From Dysgonomonadaceae bacterium PH5-43 (GTDB lineage: Bacteria; Bacteroidota; Bacteroidia; Bacteroidales; Azobacteroidaceae), in NCBI GenBank assembly GCA_029916745.1, contig JARXWK010000010.1, forward strand, positions 1-64,000: a stretch of DNA of 64,000 bases. The letters are read 5' to 3'. Of the stretch, positions 56,441 through 64,000 are shown in pieces (within the stretch, counting starts at the first letter, position 1; each line of letters begins with the position of its first letter). The position numbers and the translations under genes are program-made. The notes under the pieces were generated by a model, which saw nothing but the letters and a program-made list of their open reading frames with translations, did no database searches and was not told where the DNA came from.

Positions 56441-56527
56441 TGTTCAGTACATCATCTTGAACGAACTAAATGTTGATTTGTAATCTACCAAGTTTCGCTC
56501 AAGATGGAGTTCTGAACTTTTTATTTT
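56441..56527 (+). terminator. Long-stem terminator of the sigma-factor operon
   Basis: The arm TGTTCAG..CATCTTGAACGAA (56441-56465) pairs with TTTCGCTCAAGATG..CTGAAC (56493-56517), imperfect 25-bp stem with a 27-base loop, followed by TTTTTATTTTT. Confidence 0.75.
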
Positions 56528-56561
56528 TAATGTCAAATACTTAATACATTCTTTATTAATT

Positions 56562-57218
56562 ATGTTTTATCTTGCACCATCGTTATTGTCAGCCGACTTT
56601 TTACACTTACAAAGAGATGTGGAAATGATTAATGCCAGTGAAGCCGACTGGTTGCACTTAGATATTATGGACGGAGTATTTGTTCCTAATATATCTTTTG
56701 GATTTCCAGTGCTGAAAAACTTGGCTAAGTTGTCGACAAAAACATTAGATGCACATCTAATGATAGTAGAGCCTCAGAAGTTTATAACTCAATTTAGAGA
56801 TATAGGAGTAGAATATCTTACTGTTCATTACGAGGCCTGCACCCATTTACATAGAACTATTCAACAGATAAAAGATGCAGGAATGAAGCCCGGTGTAGTG
56901 CTTAATCCTCATACGCCAGTAGAGTTGCTTTACGATATTATAGGCGAAGTGGATATGGTTTTATTGATGTCGGTTAATCCAGGCTTTGGAGGTCAGGCGT
57001 TTATTCCTCAAACCATAGATAAGGTTCGTAGATTAAGAAAGATGATAGACGAACGCGGTCTTAATGTAATTATTGAAGTAGACGGAGGGATTAATATCGA
57101 AACAGGAAAATTAGTTGTAGAGGCAGGAGCAACAGCTCTTGTGGCGGGCAACTCGGTGTTTGGAGCTCCCGATCCAATAGAAATGACAAGGCATATGAAA
57201 AGACTTATAACTAACTAA
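56562..57218 (+). CDS. rpe: Ribulose-phosphate 3-epimerase
   Basis: TIM-barrel epimerase of the pentose phosphate pathway, ribulose-5-P to xylulose-5-P. 218 residues. Marks: LAPSLLSADFLHLQRDVEMI (3-22), DWLHLDIMDGVFVPNISFGFPVLK (metal ligands His, Asp, about 31-54), DAHLMIVEPQKFI, HYEACTHLHRTI, GVVLNPHTPVELL, VLLMSVNPGFGGQAFIPQTIDKVRRLR and IIEVDGGINIETGKLVVEAGATALVAGNSVFG. All metal-binding residues kept. Hairpin AATGATGAATA/TATTCATCATT (57224-57267) follows before comEC. Confidence 0.97.
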   Translation: MFYLAPSLLSADFLHLQRDVEMINASEADWLHLDIMDGVFVPNISFGFPVLKNLAKLSTKTLDAHLMIVEPQKFITQFRDIGVEYLTVHYEACTHLHRTIQQIKDAGMKPGVVLNPHTPVELLYDIIGEVDMVLLMSVNPGFGGQAFIPQTIDKVRRLRKMIDERGLNVIIEVDGGINIETGKLVVEAGATALVAGNSVFGAPDPIEMTRHMKRLITN

Positions 57219-57282
57219 TAAGTAATGATGAATAGTTAGATATATTTTTATCTAATTATTCATCATTCATTATCCTTTAACT

Positions 57283-58812
57283 ATGATTTTTTTACGACTA
57301 TTACCATTCCTTGTGTTTGGTATATTGTTGCAGACTTACTATGATGTAACTCCTCTATTGTATTTTAGCTTAGGATTAGGAGTTTCCTTTACTGTAATAT
57401 CTTTCATGCCATTTGTAAAAACTCAATACAAATTAAGGTTTGTTTCAGTGGTAGGAATATCTTTAATCTTATTCTCTCTTGGAATATACATTATGAATGT
57501 TTCTGCTAAAAATGTAGAATGGAATAATGTAGATGGTGTTGGTGTTTACGAAGTGCAACTAATTGATATTCCAATTAAGAAACCTAAAACTTATCAATGT
57601 AAACTTAAGGTACTGAAAGCCGAACAGAGTAATCATTCATCTATAAATAAACATATTATAGCTTATATTCCTATAGATAGTATTTCTCAAGCATTAAATA
57701 TAGGCGACCACTTGTTGCTGTGTTCTCAGTTTGCAGATGCTCCTCATTATCTTAAAACCAAATCTGTATCTGCTGTAGGGTTAGTTAATAAACAAGCTTG
57801 GCATAAGGTAAAAGAAGCTTCGTTTGCTTCTTTAGAATTGACATTGAAGATGCTTGTTGTTAAACAAAAACTTCTTATTAAGCTTAGAGATGTTATCCCA
57901 GATTCTAAACATTATGCAATAGCTTCTGCCCTTATGTTTGGCTATAAAGGCGATTTAGATCAAGAAAGTCGACAAGCATTTGCTAATATAGGAGCAGGAC
58001 ATATACTGGCGGTTAGTGGTTTGCATTTTTCTATTATATTCGGAATCTTATATTTTATATTGTCTTTTATCGGCAATTCTTTATTGAAACGAATAATAAG
58101 GCAACTAATACTCCTCCCTTTGGTATGGGCATTTGCTTTAATGCTCGGAATGCCTCCATCTGTAATAAGAGCAGCGTCTATGTTTACTGTTGTTGGTATA
58201 GGAAATGTATTCTTCTATAAATCATTCTCTATAAACACTCTTGCCTTTGTAGCATTCTTTATGCTCTTTAGTAATCCATTCTATCTATATGATGTGGGTT
58301 TTCAGCTTAGCTTTTTGGCTGTATTGTCGATACTCATTATTAATCCTTATATTGAAAAGTTATATAAAACTCAAAATAAGATATTGGGTTATTTTTGGTC
58401 GCTTATATCAGTCTCTTTTTCGGCACAAATAGGAGTGTTGCCACTATCGATATATTACTTTAATCAGTTTCCATTAATATTCTTAATAACAAATATTTGC
58501 ATAATACCTTTAGCTACAGTATTGTTAATTATGATACCCGTTAGTTTGTTGTTTCATTCGCTTTTTCAAACGTCATTTGTGTCTATTATTCTTAATAAGT
58601 TGCTTAACTTATTTGTAGATGTAATATGTTTCTTGGATAATCTACCATTCAGAAGTATAGATAATATAAGCATATCTCTGTTTGATTTGTTTCTTGTTTA
58701 TATTTTGATGATAAATATAGCACTCATCTTTATAAAAAAGAAAATAGTTTACGTCTATAGTTCAATTATTATTGTGATATTTTTACTTATTTACTACCTT
58801 TGTTCGCATTAA
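57283..58812 (+). CDS. comEC: ComEC/Rec2-family competence membrane protein, short form
   Basis: 509-residue inner-membrane protein. N-terminal DUF4131-like part (1-170: two or three helices, then an OB-like loop VYEVQLIDIPIKKPKTYQCKLKV), then the competence domain with HYAIASALMFGYKGDLDQESRQAFANIGAGHILAVSGLHFSIIFGILYFILSFIGNSLLKR (about 205-266; AGxxHILAVSGLH is diagnostic). LLPLVWAFALMLGMPPSVIRAASMFTVV and FQLSFLAVLSILIINPYI follow. Full-length ComEC has a C-terminal metallo-beta-lactamase domain of about 250 residues; this one ends without it. DNA uptake is the family role; not shown here. Ends overlapping the nrnA promoter. Confidence 0.88.
   Translation: MIFLRLLPFLVFGILLQTYYDVTPLLYFSLGLGVSFTVISFMPFVKTQYKLRFVSVVGISLILFSLGIYIMNVSAKNVEWNNVDGVGVYEVQLIDIPIKKPKTYQCKLKVLKAEQSNHSSINKHIIAYIPIDSISQALNIGDHLLLCSQFADAPHYLKTKSVSAVGLVNKQAWHKVKEASFASLELTLKMLVVKQKLLIKLRDVIPDSKHYAIASALMFGYKGDLDQESRQAFANIGAGHILAVSGLHFSIIFGILYFILSFIGNSLLKRIIRQLILLPLVWAFALMLGMPPSVIRAASMFTVVGIGNVFFYKSFSINTLAFVAFFMLFSNPFYLYDVGFQLSFLAVLSILIINPYIEKLYKTQNKILGYFWSLISVSFSAQIGVLPLSIYYFNQFPLIFLITNICIIPLATVLLIMIPVSLLFHSLFQTSFVSIILNKLLNLFVDVICFLDNLPFRSIDNISISLFDLFLVYILMINIALIFIKKKIVYVYSSIIIVIFLLIYYLCSH
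58772..58802 (+). promoter_or_regulatory. nrnA promoter inside the comEC 3' end
   Basis: TTG (58772-58774), 20 bases, TACCTTTG (58795-58802). It shows that the open frame from 58800 cannot be the nrnA start; ATG 58830 is. Confidence 0.7.
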
Positions 58813-58829
58813 AAAACAATATCTATAAA

Positions 58830-59855
58830 ATGCTGAATAAAGTAATAAAGGAAAAGTTAATACAGCAAGCAGAAAAGATTCTCGACGAATCAGACAAAAT
58901 AGTAATCATATCTCACGTATCACCCGATGGAGATGCAATAGGGTCTTCACTCGGACTATACCACTTCTTAGTTAAATTAGGAAAATCGGCAAATGTTTTA
59001 GTACCTAATAGTTATCCCGACTTCTTGCATTGGCTTACGGGAGCTGGAGATATAACTGTAGGTGATAAAAGTCCAGAAATGGCTCAAGAGCTTATCGATG
59101 CTGCCGACCTAATATTTTGTTTAGATTTTAACGGATTAAAAAGAATAGACGCTTTGGGTGCTGTGCTCGAAAAAGCATCAGCTAAAAAGATTCTGATAGA
59201 CCATCATCTTGAGCCTGAAAGTTTTTGTGATGTAACAATCTCTTATCCCGAAATATCATCAACGAGCGAATTAGTGTTCAGATTTATTTGTCGTTTAGGA
59301 ATGTTCGAAATGATAGATAAAACAATCGCCGAATGTATTTATACGGGAATGATGACAGATACGGGTGCTTTTACTTTTAATTCAAATACACCTCAGATAT
59401 ACTTTATAATTAGTCAGCTAATAGAAAAAGGTATCGATAAAGACGAAATTTACGACAAAGTATACAACAATTACTCAGAAAGCAGAATAAGATTGCAGGG
59501 TTTTGTATTGTATGAAAAAATGAAAATATACAAAGAGTATAATGCTTCATTAATAACTTTGTCGGGAGAAGAACAAAAACAATTTCAATGGAAAAAAGGA
59601 GATACTGAAGGTTTTGTAAATATCCCATTAAGTATAGACGGTGTAGTCTTTTCTGTATTTATAAGAGAAGAAAAAGGAGTTGTAAGAGTGTCTCTTCGTT
59701 CAAAAGGTAGTTTCCCTGCAAATAAATTCTCATCTGATGTGTTCGGAGGAGGAGGACATCTTAATGCTGCAGGAGGCGAATATTACGGTTCTCTTGAAGA
59801 TGCAGTTGCTTTATTTGAAGATGCATTGCCTAAATACAAACATTTATTGTTATAA
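58830..59855 (+). CDS. nrnA: NrnA-type DHH phosphoesterase
   Basis: 341-residue cytoplasmic nanoRNase/pAp phosphatase or cyclic-dinucleotide-linked DHH-DHHA1 enzyme. DHH domain: KIVIISHVSPDGDAIGSSLGLYHFL (about 22-46; metal Asp residues), LIFCLDFNGLKRID (about 92-105), KKILIDHHLEPESF (DHH, about 122-135), ECIYTGMMTDTGAFTFNS. DHHA1: GVVRVSLRSKGSFPANKFSSDVFGGGGHLNAAGGEY (about 287-322; GGGGHxxAAG). It probably degrades oligoribonucleotides or pApA, thereby closing cyclic-di-nucleotide turnover. It overlaps comEC only by promoter. ATG 58830 chosen as above. Confidence 0.93.
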   Translation: MLNKVIKEKLIQQAEKILDESDKIVIISHVSPDGDAIGSSLGLYHFLVKLGKSANVLVPNSYPDFLHWLTGAGDITVGDKSPEMAQELIDAADLIFCLDFNGLKRIDALGAVLEKASAKKILIDHHLEPESFCDVTISYPEISSTSELVFRFICRLGMFEMIDKTIAECIYTGMMTDTGAFTFNSNTPQIYFIISQLIEKGIDKDEIYDKVYNNYSESRIRLQGFVLYEKMKIYKEYNASLITLSGEEQKQFQWKKGDTEGFVNIPLSIDGVVFSVFIREEKGVVRVSLRSKGSFPANKFSSDVFGGGGHLNAAGGEYYGSLEDAVALFEDALPKYKHLLL

Positions 59856-59883
59856 AAATACATATCTTTACAAAGACTTTATT

Positions 59884-59891
59884 TACCTTTG
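59884..59891 (+). promoter_or_regulatory. -7 box of the DUF4827-glmM pair
   Basis: TACCTTTG, 18 bases before ATG 59910; a TATCTTTA lies 13 bases earlier. Confidence 0.55.
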
Positions 59892-59909
59892 TTTTAGAAA
59901 TTAAATTAT

Positions 59910-60479
59910 ATGAAGAAGACATTAGTTTTTATTACTCTGTGTGTGCTTGGAGCGTTTTTTATGACTGCTTGCGAGAATGAAAAAACAACACAAGAGTACC
60001 TTAGAGAAGAGAAAAAAGCAATAGAACGTTTTATGGCTAATAGAAATTTTAAGGTGTTGAGTAAATACCCCGAAGACCATAAATTTGCAGCTGACGAATT
60101 TTACAGAACAAGCGAAGGACTATACCTTCAAGTTGTAGACTCGGGCAATGGACGTAAAGTAATACCTCTTAAAGATGAGGTGCAAGTAAGATTTGAGTAC
60201 ACAATAGATATAAAATCTTATTTAGGTAGCAATAAAGACTCTTTAGTATACGCTTCGTACAATCCTCCAATGACATTTATATACGGTAATCCAGGAACTT
60301 ATGGAAAGCCAAGCGTATCAGAAAATTACTCTTGTGATGGTTGGGCTATCCCATTAAATTACGTTTATGAGAAAGCTATAGTAAATCTTATTGTGCCTTC
60401 ATCTATAGGTATGCAATACGATAATACATACTTCGTAGCTCGTTACTACAAAAATTTAGAATATAAAAAATTTTATTAA
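59910..60479 (+). CDS. DUF4827 lipoprotein (FKBP-like fold)
   Basis: 189 residues; lipoprotein signal ending FFMTAC (Cys21), then ENEKTTQEYLREEKKAIERFMANRNFKVLSKYPEDHKFAADEFYRTSEGLYLQVVDSGNGRKV and a beta-rich body with VRFEYTIDIKSYLGSNKDSL and WAIPLNYVYEKAIVNLIVPSSIGMQYD. This pattern is DUF4827, a Bacteroidales group whose fold resembles peptidyl-prolyl isomerases, and IKEALxxA/IVPSxxG-like segments appear but the catalytic signature is not obvious. It is next to glmM in this phylum as here. Function unknown, probably cell-envelope. Confidence 0.85.
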   Translation: MKKTLVFITLCVLGAFFMTACENEKTTQEYLREEKKAIERFMANRNFKVLSKYPEDHKFAADEFYRTSEGLYLQVVDSGNGRKVIPLKDEVQVRFEYTIDIKSYLGSNKDSLVYASYNPPMTFIYGNPGTYGKPSVSENYSCDGWAIPLNYVYEKAIVNLIVPSSIGMQYDNTYFVARYYKNLEYKKFY

Positions 60480-60488
60480 TCAAATAAT

Positions 60489-61850
60489 ATGTCTTTAATT
60501 AAATCAATATCCGGTATTCGTGGCACAATCGGAGGTAATGCAGGTGAAGGTCTGTCTCCTTTAGATATTGTGAAATTTACAGCAGCTTACGCTACTTTAA
60601 TTAAATCAAGAAACAACCCTTCTAAAACAATCGTAGTTGGAAGAGATGCTCGTATATCGGGCGAAATGGTAAGGAATATAGTTGTAGGTACTCTTATGGG
60701 TATGGGGTTAGATGTTGTTGATATAGGTTTAGCAACAACTCCAACTACCGAACTGGCTGTTACTATGGAAAAAGCAGCAGGAGGTATAATACTTACTGCT
60801 TCACATAACCCTAAACAATGGAATGCTCTTAAGCTTCTTAACGAAAAAGGAGAGTTCTTGAATGCTGCCGAAGGAAACGAAATATTAAAGATAGCCGAAG
60901 AAGAAACATTCGTTTTTGCTGATGTTGATGATTTGGGAAAGGTGAAAACAGATAACTCGTACACTAAAAAACATATCGACCACGTAATGGCTTTAGATTT
61001 AGTAGATGTAGATGCTATTCGTAAAGCTAATTTTACTGTTGCTATAGATGCAGTAAACTCGGTTGGTGGTGTTGTGTTACCCGAACTTCTAAAAGCTCTT
61101 GGAGTAAAAGAAGTTATAGAACTAAATGCAGAGCCAACGGGAGAGTTTGCACATAACCCAGAACCACTACCTAAACATCTTACTCAAATAGCAGATACAA
61201 TGAAGAATACTAAAGCAGATGTAGGCTTTGTTGTAGACCCCGATGTAGACCGTTTGGTTATCGTAAATGAAGACGGAAGTATGTTTGGTGAAGAATATAC
61301 ATTAGTGGCAGTAGCAGATTATATTCTTTCTAACACTCCAGGTAATACAGTTTCTAATCTTAGTTCAACAAGAGCTTTGAGAGATGTTACTGAAAAACAC
61401 GGACAAACGTATACCGCTGCTGCTGTAGGGGAGGTAAATGTTGTTGCAAAAATGAAAGAAACAAATGCTGTTATTGGTGGCGAAGGAAACGGTGGAATTA
61501 TATACCCAGCTTCTCACTACGGACGTGATGCTTTGGTGGGTATAGGCTTATTCTTAACTCAATTAGCAAAGTCGGGCAAAACAACAAGCGAATTACGTGC
61601 CGACTATCCTAACTACTTTATGGCTAAGCAACGTATGGATTTAACACCAGATACAGATGTTGACGCTCTTCTTACTTCTATAAAAGAAAAGTATGCCGAC
61701 TATCCAGTAAACGATATAGATGGAGTGAAGGTTGACTTCCCTGATAAATGGGTTCACTTTAGAAAGTCTAACACTGAGCCTATTATACGTATCTACACAG
61801 AAGCTCCAACATTAGATGAAGCTGAAGATTTGGCAAACTCAGTAATGTAA
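60489..61850 (+). CDS. glmM: Phosphoglucosamine mutase
   Basis: 453 residues, alpha-D-phosphohexomutase fold; makes glucosamine-1-P for UDP-GlcNAc, a peptidoglycan and LPS precursor. MSLIKSISGIRGTIGG (N-terminal start of domain 1), active-site serine Ser105 in ILTASHNPKQWNALKLL, metal loop DPDVDRL (250-255), sugar loop GGEGNGGIIYP (about 332-342) and phosphate loop RKSNTEPIIRIYTEA near residue 430. It ends NSVM, slightly shorter than some homologues by a few residues. 9 bases after the DUF4827 gene. Such Bacteroidota enzymes may also act on phosphomannose/glucose, so specificity for glucosamine is likely, not proven. Confidence 0.92.
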   Translation: MSLIKSISGIRGTIGGNAGEGLSPLDIVKFTAAYATLIKSRNNPSKTIVVGRDARISGEMVRNIVVGTLMGMGLDVVDIGLATTPTTELAVTMEKAAGGIILTASHNPKQWNALKLLNEKGEFLNAAEGNEILKIAEEETFVFADVDDLGKVKTDNSYTKKHIDHVMALDLVDVDAIRKANFTVAIDAVNSVGGVVLPELLKALGVKEVIELNAEPTGEFAHNPEPLPKHLTQIADTMKNTKADVGFVVDPDVDRLVIVNEDGSMFGEEYTLVAVADYILSNTPGNTVSNLSSTRALRDVTEKHGQTYTAAAVGEVNVVAKMKETNAVIGGEGNGGIIYPASHYGRDALVGIGLFLTQLAKSGKTTSELRADYPNYFMAKQRMDLTPDTDVDALLTSIKEKYADYPVNDIDGVKVDFPDKWVHFRKSNTEPIIRIYTEAPTLDEAEDLANSVM

Positions 61851-61869
61851 GAAAGGCGAGGAAGATCGC

Positions 61870-62036
61870 AGAAAAGATAAAAACTAAAAGATAAAAGTTA
61901 CGCAAAGCGGATAAAAACGCAATGCACAGTAGAGACGTGGCGTGCCGCGTCTCTATTTAATATACAACCGTTGAATGCACTAGGCGTGGAGAGCGTGGCG
62001 TTGCCTACGGGAATAAATAGAGCGTAACGTTAAAAC
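61870..62036. repeat. Intergenic repeat element, family B (copy 3) with a central palindrome
   Basis: Flanks AACTAAAAGATAAAAGTT at 61880-61900 and AAAACTAAAAGTT near 62032. The core GGAGAGCGTGGCGTTGCCTA at 61988-62007 matches the cores at 52455 and 28120. At 61930-61955 lies the near-perfect 26-bp palindrome TAGAGACG..GGC/GCC..CGTCTCTA, of the kind known as an intergenic palindrome in many genomes. No gene in 61851-62156. Confidence 0.7.
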
Positions 62037-62038
62037 TA

Positions 62039-62082
62039 AAAGTTGGCAGAAAGCTTATTATGCAAGCTTAATGCCAACTTTT
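62039..62082 (+). terminator. Terminator downstream of glmM
   Basis: AAAGTTGGCA..AAGCTT (62038-62056) pairs with AAGCTT..TGCCAACTTT (62064-62081), then TTTGTTTTT. Closes the glmM transcript and may also stop family B read-through. Confidence 0.75.
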
Positions 62083-62106
62083 GTTTTTAACTATTATCTC
62101 TTTCGC

Positions 62107-62153
62107 ATTGTGAAAAACTCTTAGTTTTTCACTCTTAGCTCTTAGTTCTAAAG
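62107..62153. repeat. Repeat family A, half copy
   Basis: TCACTCTTAGCTCTTAGTTC and preceding CTCTTAGTTTTTC words match the right arm of the elements at 7113-7150 and 19669-19686. It lies immediately downstream of the DUF4332 gene. Confidence 0.6.
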
Positions 62154-62156
62154 CGA

Positions 62157-62567
62157 TTAATAAGTTAATACTCTTGGAAGAGCTTTAGCTTCTTCAACCC
62201 ACTTTTCAACTTCTTTTAGAGAAGGAGTGCGGCGAGTAAGTTTCTTTTCTTCATTTACTTCTTCCATCTTAGCGCATAAGTTTTCAGGTTTTCTCATAGC
62301 TAATTCAGGAACGGTGTCTACTCCAGCAGCTTCAAGAAGTTCGGAAAACTCTTGACCTACACCTGTTATTCTGAATAAATCGCTCATATTAGCAAACTTT
62401 AGAATTTGCTTTTCAGAGATTCCTGTTTCTTCAGCTAAGCTCTTTCTTTGAGCTTTAGAAGCTGTTGCTTCAAGTAGCTTGTCGGTTGTTGTAACACCTG
62501 CGTTACGAAATTTCTCACCCAATACAGGACCTATGCCCTCTATTTCTTCAATCTTGTAATTAGCCAT
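62157..62567 (-). CDS. DUF4332 protein with helix-hairpin-helix motifs
   Basis: 136-residue small protein. Two HhH-like turns with GIGP/GVGQ: IEEIEGIGPVLGEKFRNAGVTTTDKLLEA (5-35) and FRITGVGQEFSELLEAAGVDTVPELAMR (about 65-92), typical of DUF4332 and radC/topoisomerase-type HhH domains. The C-terminal helix SLKEVEKWVEEAKALPRVLTY ends with an aromatic. Likely binds DNA or a protein partner nonspecifically; no nuclease motif. The gene is alone, minus strand, 96 bases from typA. Confidence 0.87.
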   Translation of the reverse strand: MANYKIEEIEGIGPVLGEKFRNAGVTTTDKLLEATASKAQRKSLAEETGISEKQILKFANMSDLFRITGVGQEFSELLEAAGVDTVPELAMRKPENLCAKMEEVNEEKKLTRRTPSLKEVEKWVEEAKALPRVLTY

Positions 62568-62663
62568 AATGTTCTCTATTTAATAGTTTGTAAAAATATG
62601 AGCCACTAAGATAGGTAATTTATATTAAAGTGCAAAACTGAAAATTAATTTGCGTGATAATTA

Positions 62664-64000
62664 TTACTTCTTACCAGCCCTTTTTCTTTCTGTTTCGTCA
62701 AGAATAATTTTTCTCAAACGCATAGCGTTAGGAGTTATCTCTACATATTCGTCTTCTTTAATATACTCGAGAGCTTGTTCTAAGCTAAACTGAACAGGAG
62801 GTGCCAGTTTTACCTTATCATCACTACCAGAAGCGCGAACGTTAGTAAGTTTCTTTGATTTAGTAACGTTTACAACCAAGTCTCCTTCTTTAGAGTGCTC
62901 TCCAACTATTTGTCCGGCATAAATGTCGGTTTGTGGGAATATAAAGAATTTACCTCTATCTTGTAGTTTGTCGAGTGCGTAAGCAAAGGCATTACCTGTT
63001 TCCATAGCTATTATAGAACCGTTTTGACGTTTTTCTATTTCACCTTTCCAAGGTTGATATTCTAAAAAGCGGTGAGCCATAATTGCTTCACCAGCTGAAG
63101 CTGTAAGCACATTGTTGGTAAGACCGATAATTCCACGCGATGGGATAATAAACTCTAAGTGTATGCGGTCGTTTTTGCTTTCCATTGTTTGCATTTCACC
63201 TTTACGCTTAGTAACCATATCGATAATTCTGCTCGAATATTCTTCTGGTAGATTAATAGTTAGATGTTCAATTGGTTCACACTTTTCGCCATTAATCTCT
63301 TTTATTATCACTTGAGGCTGACCAACTTGTAGCTCGTAGCCTTCTCTTCGCATTGTTTCTATAAGCACGGATAAGTGAAGTACACCACGACCAAATACAT
63401 TCCAAGCATCGGCAGTGTCGGAGTTTACAACTCTAAGAGCTAAGTTTTTATCAAGCTCGCGCATTAGTCTGTCGTGTATATGGCGAGATGTAACAAATTT
63501 ACCATCTTTGCCGTAAAAAGGCGAGTCGTTGATTGTGAAGAGCATCGACATTGTAGGTTCGTCGATAGATATAGGAGGTAGAGGTTCGGGGTTTTCTAAG
63601 TTAGAGATAGTATCTCCAATCTCAAAGCCTTCGATACCTACTATAGCACAAATATCTCCCGACTTAACCGAAGGTACTTTTGTTCTGCCTAACCCTGTAA
63701 ATACGTTAACTTCTTTTATTCTTGATTTTGTGATACTGCCATCACGTTTGCAAAGGGCTATATCCATTCCTTCACGCAGCTCACCACGATGAACACGTCC
63801 TACAGCAATACGCCCTACATAGTTAGAATAATCTAAAGATGTAATTTGCATTTGAGGTTCGCCTTCTATCATCAATGGTTCGGGAACATATTTTATTATT
63901 GCATCTAATAAAGCAAAGATATTGTCGGTAGGGGTTTTCCAACTGTCAGACATCCAGCCTTGTTTTGCCGAACCGTATATAGTTGGGAAGTCTAATTGCT
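62664..64000 (-). CDS. typA: GTP-binding protein TypA/BipA (5' part missing, runs off window)
   Basis: Ribosome-associated GTPase active in ribosome assembly and stress. The reading frame has an ATG at 63953, but it continues beyond it upstream in the window as QLDFPTIYGSAKQGWM, which is the natural TypA interior, so the gene is cut by the window edge and its G-domain (residues 1-180) is not visible. Present: domain 2 with YVGRIAVGRVHRGELREGMDIALC, domain III/V parts DSPFYGKDGKFVTSRHIHDRLMRELDKNLALRV and the BipA C-terminal domain with MAHRFLEYQPWKGEIEKRQNGSIIAMETGNAFAYALDKLQDRGKFFI and AGQIVGEHSKEGDLVVNVTKSKKLTNVRASGSDDKVKLAPP. C terminus ends GKK. Confidence 0.95.
   Translation of the reverse strand, partial: QLDFPTIYGSAKQGWMSDSWKTPTDNIFALLDAIIKYVPEPLMIEGEPQMQITSLDYSNYVGRIAVGRVHRGELREGMDIALCKRDGSITKSRIKEVNVFTGLGRTKVPSVKSGDICAIVGIEGFEIGDTISNLENPEPLPPISIDEPTMSMLFTINDSPFYGKDGKFVTSRHIHDRLMRELDKNLALRVVNSDTADAWNVFGRGVLHLSVLIETMRREGYELQVGQPQVIIKEINGEKCEPIEHLTINLPEEYSSRIIDMVTKRKGEMQTMESKNDRIHLEFIIPSRGIIGLTNNVLTASAGEAIMAHRFLEYQPWKGEIEKRQNGSIIAMETGNAFAYALDKLQDRGKFFIFPQTDIYAGQIVGEHSKEGDLVVNVTKSKKLTNVRASGSDDKVKLAPPVQFSLEQALEYIKEDEYVEITPNAMRLRKIILDETERKRAGKK

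Noticed and set aside
63953-63953. ATG at 63953 as the start of TypA
   Set aside because: The frame continues upstream to the window edge with conserved TypA sequence (SAKQGWM), so the ATG is internal.

Overview
The window is AT-rich chromosomal DNA from a member of the Bacteroidota, most probably an anaerobic Bacteroidales (Dysgonomonas-, Paludibacter- or Bacteroides-like; the genus cannot be fixed by reading alone). Support: almost every intergenic gap carries the Bacteroidota promoter signature TTTG-N19/20-TAnnTTTG, many lipoproteins have short signal peptides ending in SC, the omega subunit is of the Bacteroidota type, and lineage-typical genes occur (TonB-dependent receptor, DUF4293, DUF4827, GH110, PyrBI pair). 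Hybrid-cluster protein and a serine-type sulfatase suggest an anaerobic life style. Both edges cut genes: a TonB-dependent receptor at the left and TypA/BipA at the right.

Layout. 0-9 kb: surface and polymer functions (TonB receptor, two lipoproteins of which one looks like a catalytically dead erythromycin-esterase relative, a DUF5009 acyltransferase-like membrane protein, a GH110 alpha-1,3-galactosidase, an OPT peptide transporter). 9-12 kb: recR, a HAD phosphatase and a PLP aminotransferase in one operon, then a 5'-truncated beta-propeller gene. 12.7-19.4 kb: a TetR-controlled RND tripartite efflux operon ending in a PII-like small protein, with a clear operator over its promoter. 19.4-20 kb: a gene-free segment with a seven-unit, 23-bp-period palindrome array next to tRNA-Ser. 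20-24 kb: mltG, bamD, rpoZ, DUF4293, FecCD permease. 24-28 kb: operon pyrB-pyrI-flavin reductase-outer-membrane barrel-glyA. 28-31.6 kb: metY divergent from an Lrp-type regulator. 31.6-34.5 kb: a MarR regulator and a four-module sulfur-transfer protein (CoA-disulfide-reductase-like, rhodanese, TusA, DsrE). 35-39.8 kb: PepSY protein, a Crp/Fnr regulator (HcpR-like), a Nim-like flavoprotein and hcp. 40-46 kb: ribE, Ca/Na antiporter, YitT, ABC-F, DUF1015, tRNA-Lys. 46.5-51.7 kb: AraC regulator with a frameshifted cupin/hydrolase locus, orphan HicB-like regulator, CGGC protein, CrcB, sulfatase. 52.8-56.4 kb: a low-complexity Ser/Tyr/Trp secreted protein, a FadL-like barrel and an ECF sigma factor. 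56.5-64 kb: rpe, short ComEC, NrnA, DUF4827 lipoprotein, glmM, DUF4332 protein, TypA.

The most unusual material is non-coding. Two diverged copies of an approximately 500-bp element lie in inverted orientation about 17 kb apart (34.63-35.13 and 51.88-52.38 kb); each has a degenerate array of 22-23-bp units followed by a roughly 260-bp non-repetitive tail. A separate array of exact 23-bp period with GTTTCA-N6-TGAAAC palindromes lies at 19.70-19.85 kb, and a weaker array of about 22 bp lies at 5.0-5.1 kb. Two further intergenic repeat families recur at 7.05, 19.58 and 62.1 kb, and at 28.1, 52.4 and 61.9 kb. A complete promoter at 4.91-4.94 kb fires straight into a strong terminator hairpin, a layout that would make an RNA of about 45-50 nt. 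An identical GTAAC-N4-GTTAC palindrome sits at the same distance from the -7 element of both hcpR and hcp, which makes a small nitrosative-stress regulon readable from sequence.
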